Origin: Hyphomicrobium sp. CS1BSMeth3
Lineage (GTDB): Bacteria > Pseudomonadota > Alphaproteobacteria > Rhizobiales > Hyphomicrobiaceae
Length of the DNA stretch: 64,000 bases
Assembly (NCBI RefSeq): GCF_900117415.1
Contig: NZ_FPEI01000004.1
Coordinates: 124,001 to 188,000, forward strand
Reading direction: 5' to 3'
Shown: one piece after another, positions 40,202 through 48,141 of the stretch
Layout of the letters: each line of letters opens with the position of its first letter
Numbering within the stretch: the stretch's first letter is position 1
The notes under the pieces: generated by a model
The model's input: the letters and a program-made list of their open reading frames with translations, nothing else
Told to the model about the DNA's origin: nothing
Databases searched by the model: none
Made by a program: the position numbers and the translations under genes

Positions 40202-41329
40202 TCAGTAGGGGAAGGGCCACAGCCTGAGTTTCTCCTTCGCAATCGACCACAGCCGCGCAAAGCCGTGCGGCTCGACGATCAGAAGGTAGCAGATGAGCGC
40301 ACCCGTCACGATGAACACGAGGAGCGAGACGGTCTCGACGCTGATCGGCACGCCGAGCGCATGGGGCACCTGATCGAGCAGGATGGGCAGGATCAAAATG
40401 AAGGCCGCGCCGAGGAACGATCCAAGGATCGAGCCGAGGCCTCCGATGATGACCATGAACAGGAGCTGCAGCGAGCGATCGATGCTGAAGGCGAGCGGCT
40501 CCCAGGAGCCAAGATAGACGAACGCCCAGAGTGCACCGGCGACACCGACGATGAACGAGGAGACGGCGAACGCCGAAAGCTTTGCGTAAAGCGGCCGGAT
40601 GCCCATGAGCTCGGCGGCGATGTCCATGTCGCGGATGGCCATCCACTGGCGGCCGATATTGCCGCGCACGAGGTTCTTGGCAATCAGCGCGAACAGCGTG
40701 ACGAAGATCAGGCAGAGCAGGTAGCGCTCGATCGGCGAATGCACGAGATAGCCGAAGAAGCTCAGCTCCGGCGCGTTCACCGAGCCCGAGGGCGCGTAGT
40801 TCGTGAACCATTTGACGCGCAGGAAGACCCAGTCGAAGAAGAATTGCGCGGCGAGCGTCGCAACCGCGAGATAGAGGCCTTTGATCCTGAGACTCGGCAT
40901 GCCGAACAGGATGCCGACGATCGCCGACATGAGCCCGCCGAGCAGGATCGATGGCAGGACCGGGAGCGGCGCAATCTTGATTTCGGTGCCGATGAACTCG
41001 AGCGGAATGTGGACGCCCGTCCCGAACTTGTAGGCACTGTAAGCGCCGATGGCCATGAAGGCGCCGCTGCCGAGCGAGATCTGCCCGCAGTAGCCGACGA
41101 GAATGTTCACGCCGATCGCGGCGAGGGCGAGGATCAGGAACGGGATCAGGATGGCGCGCAGCATGTAGTCGCTGCCGAGCGGCCAGAGCTGGAAGTGTGC
41201 GAGCAGCGGAATGCCGATGAAGGCGAACAGCAGCAGAATGATCAGGGCAATGCGGTCCTGGCGGATCGGGAAGATCGCCATGTCCGCGGCGTAGGAGGTC
41301 TTGAACTGGCCGGCCTCGCGATAGAGCAC
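40202..41329 (-). CDS. Liv-type ABC transporter permease, LivM-like
   Basis: A protein of 375 residues with about ten membrane helices and the BPD_transp_2 pattern, including GVNILVGYCGQISLGSGAFM (about 73-92) and MDIAAELMGIRPLYAKLSAF (about 234-253). The start is GTG at 41329 with GAGGAGGT immediately upstream. It pairs with the LivH-like permease, whose stop codon is 11 bases upstream. Confidence 0.92.
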   Translation of the reverse strand: MLYREAGQFKTSYAADMAIFPIRQDRIALIILLLFAFIGIPLLAHFQLWPLGSDYMLRAILIPFLILALAAIGVNILVGYCGQISLGSGAFMAIGAYSAYKFGTGVHIPLEFIGTEIKIAPLPVLPSILLGGLMSAIVGILFGMPSLRIKGLYLAVATLAAQFFFDWVFLRVKWFTNYAPSGSVNAPELSFFGYLVHSPIERYLLCLIFVTLFALIAKNLVRGNIGRQWMAIRDMDIAAELMGIRPLYAKLSAFAVSSFIVGVAGALWAFVYLGSWEPLAFSIDRSLQLLFMVIIGGLGSILGSFLGAAFILILPILLDQVPHALGVPISVETVSLLVFIVTGALICYLLIVEPHGFARLWSIAKEKLRLWPFPY

Positions 41330-41340
41330 GCCCTACCTCC

Positions 41341-42270
41341 TCAGATGCGTTCGATGATGCGCTCGCCGAAGAGGCCCTGCGGCCTCACGAGCAGCACGGC
41401 CAGCGCCAGCACGTAGGCGAACCAGTATTCAATGCCGCCGCCGATCTGCTGGCCGAGATAGACCTCTGCGATCTTCTCGCCTGCGCCGACGATGAGGCCG
41501 CCGACAATGGCGCCCGGCACCGAGGTGAAGCCGCCGATGATGAGAACGGGGAGCGCCTTCAGCGCCAGGAAGACGATCGAGAACTGCACGCCGAGCTTCG
41601 TGCCCCAGACTGTCGCTGCCGTGAGCGCGACGAGGCCGGCAACGAGCCAGACGACGAACCAGATCCAGGTGATCGGAATGCCGACGGACTCGGCGGCAGC
41701 ATGATCGTCTGCAACCGCTCGCAGCGCGCGGCCTGTCTTGGTGCGCTGGAAGAAGATGGCGAGGACGGCAACGAGCGCGCCGGCGATCAGCCCGCCCCAG
41801 ACATCGAGCTTGTTCACGAGGAGCCCGCCCTCGAAGAGGCCGTCGAGGATGAACCAGGCATCGGTCGGGAAGAGCGAAAGCGGATAGACATCCGAGCCGA
41901 AGATCATCTGCCCGGCGCCTTCAAGCACGAACGTTATGCCGATCGTGGCCATGAAGAGCGAGAGGTCGCTCTGATTGACGAGCGGGCCGAGCACGAGCTT
42001 CTGGATGAGCGCCGCAGTGATCGCCATCACGACGGCGGCAAAGAGCAAGGCGAGAACGATCGCCGCCCAGGTCGGGATGCCGCGTGCCACCATGAAGTCG
42101 AGCGAGCGCACGAGCGCGAGGCCCGCGAGCAGCACCATCGCGCCCTGCGCGAAGTTGAACACGCCCGAGGCCTTGAAGATCAGAACGAACCCGAGCGCCA
42201 CGAGCGAGTAGAGCACGCCCGCGAGAAGACCGCCGATGAGCACTTCCAGGAATTGACCGAGGACGACCAC
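41341..42270 (-). CDS. Liv-type ABC transporter permease, LivH-like
   Basis: A protein of 309 residues with about eight membrane helices. GVLYSLVALGFVLIFKASGV and FNFAQGAMVLLAG near the N-terminus and GRALRAVADDHAAAESVGI in the cytoplasmic loop are LivH signatures. GTG at 42270 follows AAGGAG. Lies between the LivG-like and LivM-like genes with short gaps of 9 and 11 bases. Confidence 0.93.
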   Translation of the reverse strand: MVVLGQFLEVLIGGLLAGVLYSLVALGFVLIFKASGVFNFAQGAMVLLAGLALVRSLDFMVARGIPTWAAIVLALLFAAVVMAITAALIQKLVLGPLVNQSDLSLFMATIGITFVLEGAGQMIFGSDVYPLSLFPTDAWFILDGLFEGGLLVNKLDVWGGLIAGALVAVLAIFFQRTKTGRALRAVADDHAAAESVGIPITWIWFVVWLVAGLVALTAATVWGTKLGVQFSIVFLALKALPVLIIGGFTSVPGAIVGGLIVGAGEKIAEVYLGQQIGGGIEYWFAYVLALAVLLVRPQGLFGERIIERI

Positions 42271-42279
42271 GCGCGCTCC

Positions 42280-43116
42280 TTAATGGCTGATGCCGAGATA
42301 GGCGTCGATGACGCGCTGGTCGCGCTGCACCTCGTCAGGCGTGCCGTCGGCGATCTTGCGCCCGTACTCGAGAACGACGACGCGGTCGGAAATATCCATG
42401 ACGACGCCCATGTCGTGCTCGATGAGCGCGACCGTCGTGCCGAGCTGGTCATTGACCGTCAGGATGTAACGCGACATGTCCTTCTTCTCTTCGAGGTTCA
42501 TGCCGGCCATGGGCTCGTCGAGCAGCAGGAGATCGGGCTCCATGGCGAGCGCGCGGCCAAGCTCGACGCGCTTCTGGAGGCCATAAGGGAGCTTGCCGAC
42601 GGGCGCCTTGCGAATGTGCTGGATCTCGAGGAAGTCGATGATCTTCTCGACGGCTTCGCGGTGCTTGATCTCTTCCGAGAGGGCCGGCCCCCAGTGAAGG
42701 GCCTGCCAGAGCAGGCCGCGCCTCATCTTGAGCGCGCGCCCGGCCATGATGTTGTCGAGCGTGCTCATTCCCTTGAAGAGCGCGAGGTTCTGGAAGGTGC
42801 GCGAGATGCCCTGCGAGGCGGCGATGTAGGGCCGCATGATGCTGCGCTTCCGGCCCTTGAACGTGATCGCCCCCTGATTGGGGTGATAGAAGCCGTTGAT
42901 GACGTTCAGCATGGACGTCTTGCCGGCGCCGTTCGGCCCGATGATTGCGCGGATCTCACCCTTGCGGATATCGAAGCTGACGTCGCTGATCGCTTTGACC
43001 CCGCCGAAAGCGAGCGAGACGTTCTCAACGGACAGCAGCACATCGCCGATCACGCGGTCAGCGACCGCATGTCCGGCGCCGGCCGCGCCCGATCGCTCCT
43101 GAACATCCGCCTTCAT
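42280..43116 (-). CDS. Liv-type ABC transporter ATP-binding protein, LivG-like
   Basis: An ABC ATPase of 278 residues with Walker A GPNGAGKT (60-67), a signature region KLPYGLQKRVELGRAL in place of the canonical LSGGQ, as is common in LivG proteins of this subgroup, and Walker B LLLLDEPMAGMNLEEK. The ATG overlaps the stop of the acyl-CoA synthetase gene by 4 bases, so the two are translationally coupled. Confidence 0.93.
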   Translation of the reverse strand: MKADVQERSGAAGAGHAVADRVIGDVLLSVENVSLAFGGVKAISDVSFDIRKGEIRAIIGPNGAGKTSMLNVINGFYHPNQGAITFKGRKRSIMRPYIAASQGISRTFQNLALFKGMSTLDNIMAGRALKMRRGLLWQALHWGPALSEEIKHREAVEKIIDFLEIQHIRKAPVGKLPYGLQKRVELGRALAMEPDLLLLDEPMAGMNLEEKKDMSRYILTVNDQLGTTVALIEHDMGVVMDISDRVVVLEYGRKIADGTPDEVQRDQRVIDAYLGISH

Positions 43117-45110
43117 TCCGCGGCCTCCCTGACCGCCGCCTTGACGGGCGGATACGTCTTCATGTCGACGATCTTCACGTCACCCTCGATAACGCCTTTG
43201 CGGCCGTCCTCGAACGTGACCTCGGTTCTGATCTGGCAGCGCGGGGTGCCGTCGTAGAGGGCCGTGATCAGCGGCGCATACCGATCGGCAATGAAGCTGC
43301 GGCGCACTTTCTGGGTGCGCGTGAGCTCGCCGTCGTCGGCATCGAGCTCCTTGTGCAGGATGAGGAAGCGGTGGATCTGGGAGCCGGCCACCATCTCCTC
43401 GGTCGCGAGCGACTTGTTGAGCTCGTCGATGCGCCGCTCGATCATCGCGTACACATCGGGATGGGCCGCGAGCTCCTGGTAGCTCGCATAGATGACGTTG
43501 TTGCGCTCGGCCCAGTTGCCGACCGAGGTGAGATCGATGTTGATCAGCACGGTCACGAAATCGCGGCCATGGCCGATCGCGACGGCCTCCTTGATCTCGG
43601 GATAGAACTTGAGCCGGTTCTCGATGTACTTCGGCGCGAACAGCGTCCCGTTGGTCAGGCGGCCGACGTCCTTGGCGCGATCGATGATGCGCAGGTGGCC
43701 GCGCTGATCGATGAAGCCGGCATCGCCCGTATGCACCCAGCCGTCAGCGGTCTTGGTCTCGGCCGTCGCCTCGTCGTTCTTGTAGTAGCGGAGGAAGACG
43801 CCAGGGCTCTTGAAGAGCACCTCGCCGTTCTCGGCGATCTTGATTTGAACATCTGGACCGGGCTTGCCGACGGTCTCGGGATAGACCTCGCCGTTCGGCT
43901 GCAGCGTGATGAAGACGCTCGCCTCCGTCTGCCCGTAGAGCTGCTTCAGATTTATGCCGAGCGAGCGGAAGAAGCTGAAGAGCTCGGGGCCGATGGCCTC
44001 GCCGGCCGTATAGGCGACGCGCAGGTTCGAGAAGCCCATGCGATTGCGCAGCGGCCCATACACGAGAACGTCGCCGATCCGATAGCGCAGGCGATCGCCG
44101 AACGACACGGGACGACCATCGAGAATGGGCTCGCCGGCCCGGCGCGCGACCTTGAGGAAGTAGTCGAAGGCCGCCTTCTTGAGGCGGCCTGCATCCTCCA
44201 TGCGCACCATGATCTGCGTGAGCATGTTCTCGAACACGCGCGGCGGGGCGAAGAAGTAGGTGGGGCCGATCTCGCGGCGATCCTCGGTGATCGTGTCCGG
44301 GCTTTCGGGGCACGAGACGCAGAGCGCGCCTGCAAAGGCCTGGCCATAGGAGAAGATGTGATCGCCGACCCAGGCCATGGGCAGATAGGCGATCATGGTG
44401 TCGTCGGGCGTGAAATGATCGAAGAGATTGGCGTTGCGCCCCGAGACGACGACGTTCTCCTGCGTGAGCATGACGCCTTTGGGCCGGCCGGTCGTGCCCG
44501 AGGTGTAGAGCACGACGCTGATGTCGCTGCCCTTGCCGGCGGCTATCCCGTCGAGCCACGCCTTGCGGACGGCAGGATCGGACTTCAGCGCCTTGCGCCC
44601 CGCCTCCTGCACGCTCTCGATGGAGACGAGATCATTGGGATCGTATTTCTGGAGGCCGCGCGGGTCGTTGTAGACGATCTTGCGGATCGTACCGACGTCG
44701 GCGGCGATGGAGAGCACCTTGTCCGCCTGCTCCTGATCCTCGACGATGGCGTACTTCACCTCGGCGTGCGTGAGGACGTAAGCCATCTCCTCGGCAACGG
44801 AATCCTGATAGACGGGAACGGGGATCGCGCCGAGGCTTTGCGCCGCGCAGAAGGCCCAGTAGAGGTGGGGCCGGTTGTCGCCGATGATCGCGACAGTCTC
44901 GCCGGCTTTCAGGCCGAGCAGCTCAAGGCCGACCGCAAAGGCCTCGATCTCGTCCTTCGTCTGGGCCCAGGTCCACGTCTGCCAGATGCCGAAGGCCTTC
45001 TCGCGGAAGGCCGGGCGCGAGCCATAGCGCTGCGCATTGTGCAGAAGCAGTTTCGGAACGGTGTCGAGCACAGACGCAGACGCGTCAGCAGGCGCAATTG
45101 TGGCGTTCAC
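43113..45110 (-). CDS. AMP-binding long-chain-type acyl-CoA synthetase
   Basis: An adenylate-forming ligase of 665 residues that couples a carboxylic acid to CoA with ATP. The P-loop YTSGTTGRPKG is at 202-212, YGQTEAS lies near 392-398, and TADGWVHTGDAGFIDQRGHL near 455-474; the C-terminal domain ends with a basic stretch containing LTRTQKVRRSFI. The start is GTG at 45110 with GGGAGGAGG upstream. It heads an operon with the Liv-type importer. Ligase plus importer is a recurring arrangement, consistent with uptake and activation of a fatty or aromatic acid (inference). Confidence 0.92.
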   Translation of the reverse strand: MNATIAPADASASVLDTVPKLLLHNAQRYGSRPAFREKAFGIWQTWTWAQTKDEIEAFAVGLELLGLKAGETVAIIGDNRPHLYWAFCAAQSLGAIPVPVYQDSVAEEMAYVLTHAEVKYAIVEDQEQADKVLSIAADVGTIRKIVYNDPRGLQKYDPNDLVSIESVQEAGRKALKSDPAVRKAWLDGIAAGKGSDISVVLYTSGTTGRPKGVMLTQENVVVSGRNANLFDHFTPDDTMIAYLPMAWVGDHIFSYGQAFAGALCVSCPESPDTITEDRREIGPTYFFAPPRVFENMLTQIMVRMEDAGRLKKAAFDYFLKVARRAGEPILDGRPVSFGDRLRYRIGDVLVYGPLRNRMGFSNLRVAYTAGEAIGPELFSFFRSLGINLKQLYGQTEASVFITLQPNGEVYPETVGKPGPDVQIKIAENGEVLFKSPGVFLRYYKNDEATAETKTADGWVHTGDAGFIDQRGHLRIIDRAKDVGRLTNGTLFAPKYIENRLKFYPEIKEAVAIGHGRDFVTVLINIDLTSVGNWAERNNVIYASYQELAAHPDVYAMIERRIDELNKSLATEEMVAGSQIHRFLILHKELDADDGELTRTQKVRRSFIADRYAPLITALYDGTPRCQIRTEVTFEDGRKGVIEGDVKIVDMKTYPPVKAAVREAAE

Positions 45111-45326
45111 CGTAATCGCCTCCTCCCTTCCATCGCACGGCCGCTTTATCGCGACTTCTAGCGGATCGGAACCGCTTCCTTAGTTCAAGCCCGATCCTCG
45201 CGCAAGCGCGCCAAGTTCAAGACTTTCCAAGGTTCACGGCCGTTGTTCAGGACTCTGATCCTTCCCACAGGGAGGTCAAATGAAAAAATTGCCGGAGAGT
45301 AGAAGCGGGGTCGAATTGGCCGATCG

Positions 45327-46097
45327 TCAGTCGCCGGCAGTAACCACGACCACCGTCGTATTGTCCTGATGGGGGACCCCGGCATCTCTGACCGCCGCGA
45401 TCAGCGCCTCGGCGGTCGCCTCCGGACCATCCTTGCGATAGGCGGCGATGACGCGGGCGATCTCGACATCGGCAATCGAATGAATGCCATCGCTCGCCAG
45501 CACGACGACGTCTCCGCCCTGCAGGGCCCACGGCGTCTGCGAAACATCCACGAGCTCCAGATCCTCGCCGACCACGGCCGAGCGCAGCATATGGCGACGA
45601 GGGTCGTCCTCGGCCTCCTCGGGCGTCAACCGCCCCGCCGCGACGAGCTTGTCGAGCACGGGCGCCATGGAATGGTCCTCGTTGAGGCGTGCCATTTCGC
45701 CGCGCCTGTAGAGGTAGAGGGGGCTATCGCCGACGCTGATCCAGCTCACGTGATCATCGTGGAAAGCGACACCGATCAGCGTCGAGCCCATGCCGCGAAG
45801 CTGCGGCTGGGCCGCGACGAGCGCGGTTATGGCGCCGTTCGCCGCGCTCAAGGCCGACTTGAGACGGTGCCGTGGGCTCCCTTGCTGCTCGATGAACTGG
45901 GCCTCGAAGCTCGCGCATACGGCATCGCTGGCGATGGCACCGCCGGCATGACCGCCCATGCCATCGGCGAGGATGGCCAGCACGCAGGTCGGATCGCCCG
46001 CGCTTGCATCGTGATCCGGCGGCTGCCAGACGGCCGCAGCATCCTCCTGGTAGCTGCGCGCGCCCTGGCTGGCCCGAATGGCGACCTGAAACTTCAC
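45327..46097 (-). CDS. PP2C-family protein serine/threonine phosphatase
   Basis: A cytoplasmic phosphatase of 256 residues with the metal-binding motifs of PP2C/Stp proteins: RSYQEDA near 14-20, ILADGMGGHAGG at 42-53, ISVGDSPLYLYR, VLASDGIHS and a terminal DNTTVVVV. I start at GTG 46097, which has a perfect AGGAGG seven bases ahead and gives the usual Stp N-terminus; the frame stays open for another 27 codons. It lies downstream of two FHA-domain genes on the same strand and probably reverses Ser/Thr phosphorylation that the FHA proteins read. No kinase gene is in the window. Confidence 0.9.
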   Translation of the reverse strand: MKFQVAIRASQGARSYQEDAAAVWQPPDHDASAGDPTCVLAILADGMGGHAGGAIASDAVCASFEAQFIEQQGSPRHRLKSALSAANGAITALVAAQPQLRGMGSTLIGVAFHDDHVSWISVGDSPLYLYRRGEMARLNEDHSMAPVLDKLVAAGRLTPEEAEDDPRRHMLRSAVVGEDLELVDVSQTPWALQGGDVVVLASDGIHSIADVEIARVIAAYRKDGPEATAEALIAAVRDAGVPHQDNTTVVVVTAGD

Positions 46098-46213
46098 GAT
46101 CCAGCCTCCTGGCCCCGATCCGAGCCAAGGCGCCCGGGCGGCCTCCACCTTCATGGGTGCCTCGGTCCGGAGCGTCAAGGGGCCTTCAAGTGAACGTCAT
46201 GCCGCTCGTGTAG

Positions 46214-46232
46214 TGATCGAGAAATTCGCCAC
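46214..46232 (-). repeat. Isolated 19-base arm of the extragenic repeat
   Basis: TGATCGAGAAATTCGCCAC is identical to the reverse complement of 47914-47932 and of 56567-56585, the right arms of the two full copies. It lies between the FHA gene at 46265 and the PP2C gene, in the opposite orientation to the copy at 47777. The rest of the element is not recognisable here. Confidence 0.7.
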
Positions 46233-46264
46233 CTCTCGGGCGGACCCTATTGGGGCTCCGTAGC

Positions 46265-47029
46265 TCAGCCCTTCAGGTCATTCAGCTCCGACCAGTCGAA
46301 ATCGCCCCCGCAGAAGGGAACGAAGGCGAGCTGCGTGCGCCCGACCGTAATCAGGTCCATGGCCGATAGCTCAACGGCGCTCGTCGGCTTTTTCTCGTTC
46401 ACGGAGATGATGTTGGTCTTGGCGAGGTTCGGCACCAGCAGGAACTTGCGATCGACGGAATCATAGCGGAGGTACGCCTGCTCCTCGTTCGAAATGGCCT
46501 CATCGCCGAAATTGAGGGGAATGCGCTGCGTCGTACCCCGCCCGATCGTGTTGTTGCCTTCGTAGATGGGCCGGAAGGCGCCGAGCCCTGGCCCCCCGAC
46601 AATCACCAGCCAGCCGACCACCGGGTCCTGATGAAACTCGGTCCGCTTGACCGTCGAGCGTCCCCGCACGAGTTGCGTGCGCGGGGGCGAGGAGATCGGA
46701 TCGTCGGCCGTGGATTGCACCTCGACCTCGACGTGGTTGTTTGCTGGGCGCAGAGCGGGCTTTGCCGCAATCACGCGAGCCGGCTCGGCTGCGGGAACAG
46801 GCGCCAATGCAGCAGGTGCCGCGGGCAGCGGCGGCGGCACGCGGACGGTCGTCTCTGCGTGGGTTTCAGGCGGCGCGCTGCGCTCGGTGATCTTGGTGAT
46901 GCGGGCGTCGTCACGTCCGGCCGCGATGAGTGCCTCGCGCAGAGACCCGCTCGGACGGGCCGATACGGCGCGTTTGGATCCCGTCGGCGGGCCGTCCGGC
47001 GAGCCCGTCACCGGCGTCTCGTTCGTCAT
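46265..47029 (-). CDS. FHA-domain protein with a disordered N-terminus
   Basis: A protein of 254 residues with a Pro/Ala-rich N-terminus (1-110), then the segment RTEFHQDPVVGWLVIVGGPG (about 129-148) and an FHA domain at about 140-237 with NTIGRG at 160-165. The SxxH motif usual in phosphothreonine-binding FHA domains reads ISNEEQA, so Ser180 is kept but His is absent. The DPVVGW lead-in is typical of FHA proteins tied to Ser/Thr kinase-phosphatase modules. GGGAG precedes the ATG at 47029. The first 119 bases overlap the end of the upstream FHA gene in another frame. Confidence 0.8.
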   Translation of the reverse strand: MTNETPVTGSPDGPPTGSKRAVSARPSGSLREALIAAGRDDARITKITERSAPPETHAETTVRVPPPLPAAPAALAPVPAAEPARVIAAKPALRPANNHVEVEVQSTADDPISSPPRTQLVRGRSTVKRTEFHQDPVVGWLVIVGGPGLGAFRPIYEGNNTIGRGTTQRIPLNFGDEAISNEEQAYLRYDSVDRKFLLVPNLAKTNIISVNEKKPTSAVELSAMDLITVGRTQLAFVPFCGGDFDWSELNDLKG

Positions 47030-47753
47030 CTGTCATCTCCCTCGCAGATGGGGTGGTCGGCGTGCGCGCATCAGGCTGCCGGCTTGCGGCCGGAACCTCG
47101 ACGCCGAGATGGAAGGTCAGGATCACGTCGCCGAGCGCGATGCGATCGCTATCGCTCAACATCGCCCGCGAAGCCGGTCGTCCATTGACGAGCGGCTGGT
47201 TGCCCGTGCCAGCGGTCAGATCCATGAGCACGAACTCTTCGTCCGGCGTGCGCTGGATGAGCACATGATGGCGATGGACGGACTCGTGCGCGAGCGCGAT
47301 GTCGTTGTCGCTGTGCCGGCCGATGCGGAGAATCTCGCCTGTGAAGGCAACAGGCATGGCATCCGCACCTTCGCCGATGTTGATCCAGGCCTTGTCAGCG
47401 ATCGGCGACGGCTCGGGCGCGGATGGTGCATCGCGCTCCCGGCGCGCCGCACGCCGCCGCATCGCGCGGCCGATCGCGAAAAGCCCGGCCAGGAGCGGCA
47501 CGGCACCCGCAAGTGCAAGACCCATCCCCAGGACCGGCGACCGGCGATAGGCCTCGGCAAACTGCGCACCTGCCTGCCACGCGGCATCCATGACGCGCTG
47601 GTGCACGGGCTCCATGCCGAGCGGAACGGTCGTCCCGGGTGGTGTACCTTTCGGCGCCTCGGCGAGAACGGGGGATGAAAGCACGACAATGCAGGCTGCC
47701 GCCCGCAGTCCGCGCCATCCTGAGCCACCCCTCGCCAACGTCGCGCCCGCCAT
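46911..47753 (-). CDS. Membrane-anchored FHA-domain protein
   Basis: A protein of 280 residues with a predicted signal sequence (about 1-31), a short periplasmic segment, one membrane helix (74-96) followed by a basic stop-transfer stretch RRRAARRER, and a cytoplasmic FHA domain at about 125-215. The phosphothreonine-binding residues are present: GR at 145-146, SVHRHH at 158-163 and VNG at 189-191. The C-terminus beyond 220 is disordered and overlaps the next gene for 119 bases. It likely recruits a phosphorylated partner to the inner membrane. The start codon has no strong binding site. Confidence 0.82.
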   Translation of the reverse strand: MAGATLARGGSGWRGLRAAACIVVLSSPVLAEAPKGTPPGTTVPLGMEPVHQRVMDAAWQAGAQFAEAYRRSPVLGMGLALAGAVPLLAGLFAIGRAMRRRAARRERDAPSAPEPSPIADKAWINIGEGADAMPVAFTGEILRIGRHSDNDIALAHESVHRHHVLIQRTPDEEFVLMDLTAGTGNQPLVNGRPASRAMLSDSDRIALGDVILTFHLGVEVPAASRQPDARTPTTPSAREMTDDERDAGDGLAGRPADGIQTRRIGPSERVSARGTHRGRT

Positions 47754-47776
47754 TATTCACAAAGCCGAATCACACA

Positions 47777-47938
47777 AGTGTCCCGATTCCGAAGTTCGCC
47801 ATACCTCGATACTGGTGTCTCGAGCGAACGTCGGCATCAAAAGGGACACTAGAATCATAGGCTTGCAAGTGCGATTCAGATCGAGAAATTCGCTCGAAAC
47901 CGTGCAGCAAGGTGTGGCGAATTTCTCGATCATCGCAC
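47777..47938. repeat. Extragenic two-hairpin repeat, full copy 1
   Basis: Hairpin 1: AGTGTCCC (47777-47784) pairs with GGGACACT (47843-47850), and GATTCCGAAGTTCG (47785-47798) pairs with 47825-47838 at 12 of 14 positions. Hairpin 2: GATCGAGAAATTCGC (47879-47893) pairs perfectly with 47917-47931, extended by GTGCGAT/ATCGCAC on the outside. The same layout and most bases recur at 56431-56596. The element lies upstream of the membrane FHA gene and is open on the minus strand, encoding a peptide that resembles the one from copy 2. Confidence 0.88.
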
Positions 47939-48141
47939 GAGCACCCTGCGTGCCCATGTCGGCAGGAACATGGCTTTTCTGAGGGGCGCGTCTCTGAGCC
48001 GCCGAGGCCTGGGGAAAATCCATCGCACCGAGGGCGCAAGCCCCATCACAGCGAACGCGAAGCTCTCCGCACGGCGACCGCGGGCATACCGCCACGGAAG
48101 TAGGCGACAGCACCCCTTCCCGGCAGCCCGCGGCGAGCCAA
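47939..48141. other. Rest of the gap between the FHA gene and pntB
   Basis: Together with the repeat this is a gap of 388 bases (47754-48141). The part after the repeat holds no convincing gene, and no terminator with a T-run was seen after pntB, which ends at its right edge. Confidence 0.5.

Noticed and set aside
43353-45161. 602-codon plus-strand open frame opposite the acyl-CoA synthetase
   Set aside because: Shadow of a gene with complete AMP-binding motifs.
47757-48113. 118-codon minus-strand frame running through repeat copy 1
   Set aside because: Its recognisable peptide is the translation of the repeat, also found in repeat copy 2. The rest has no support.
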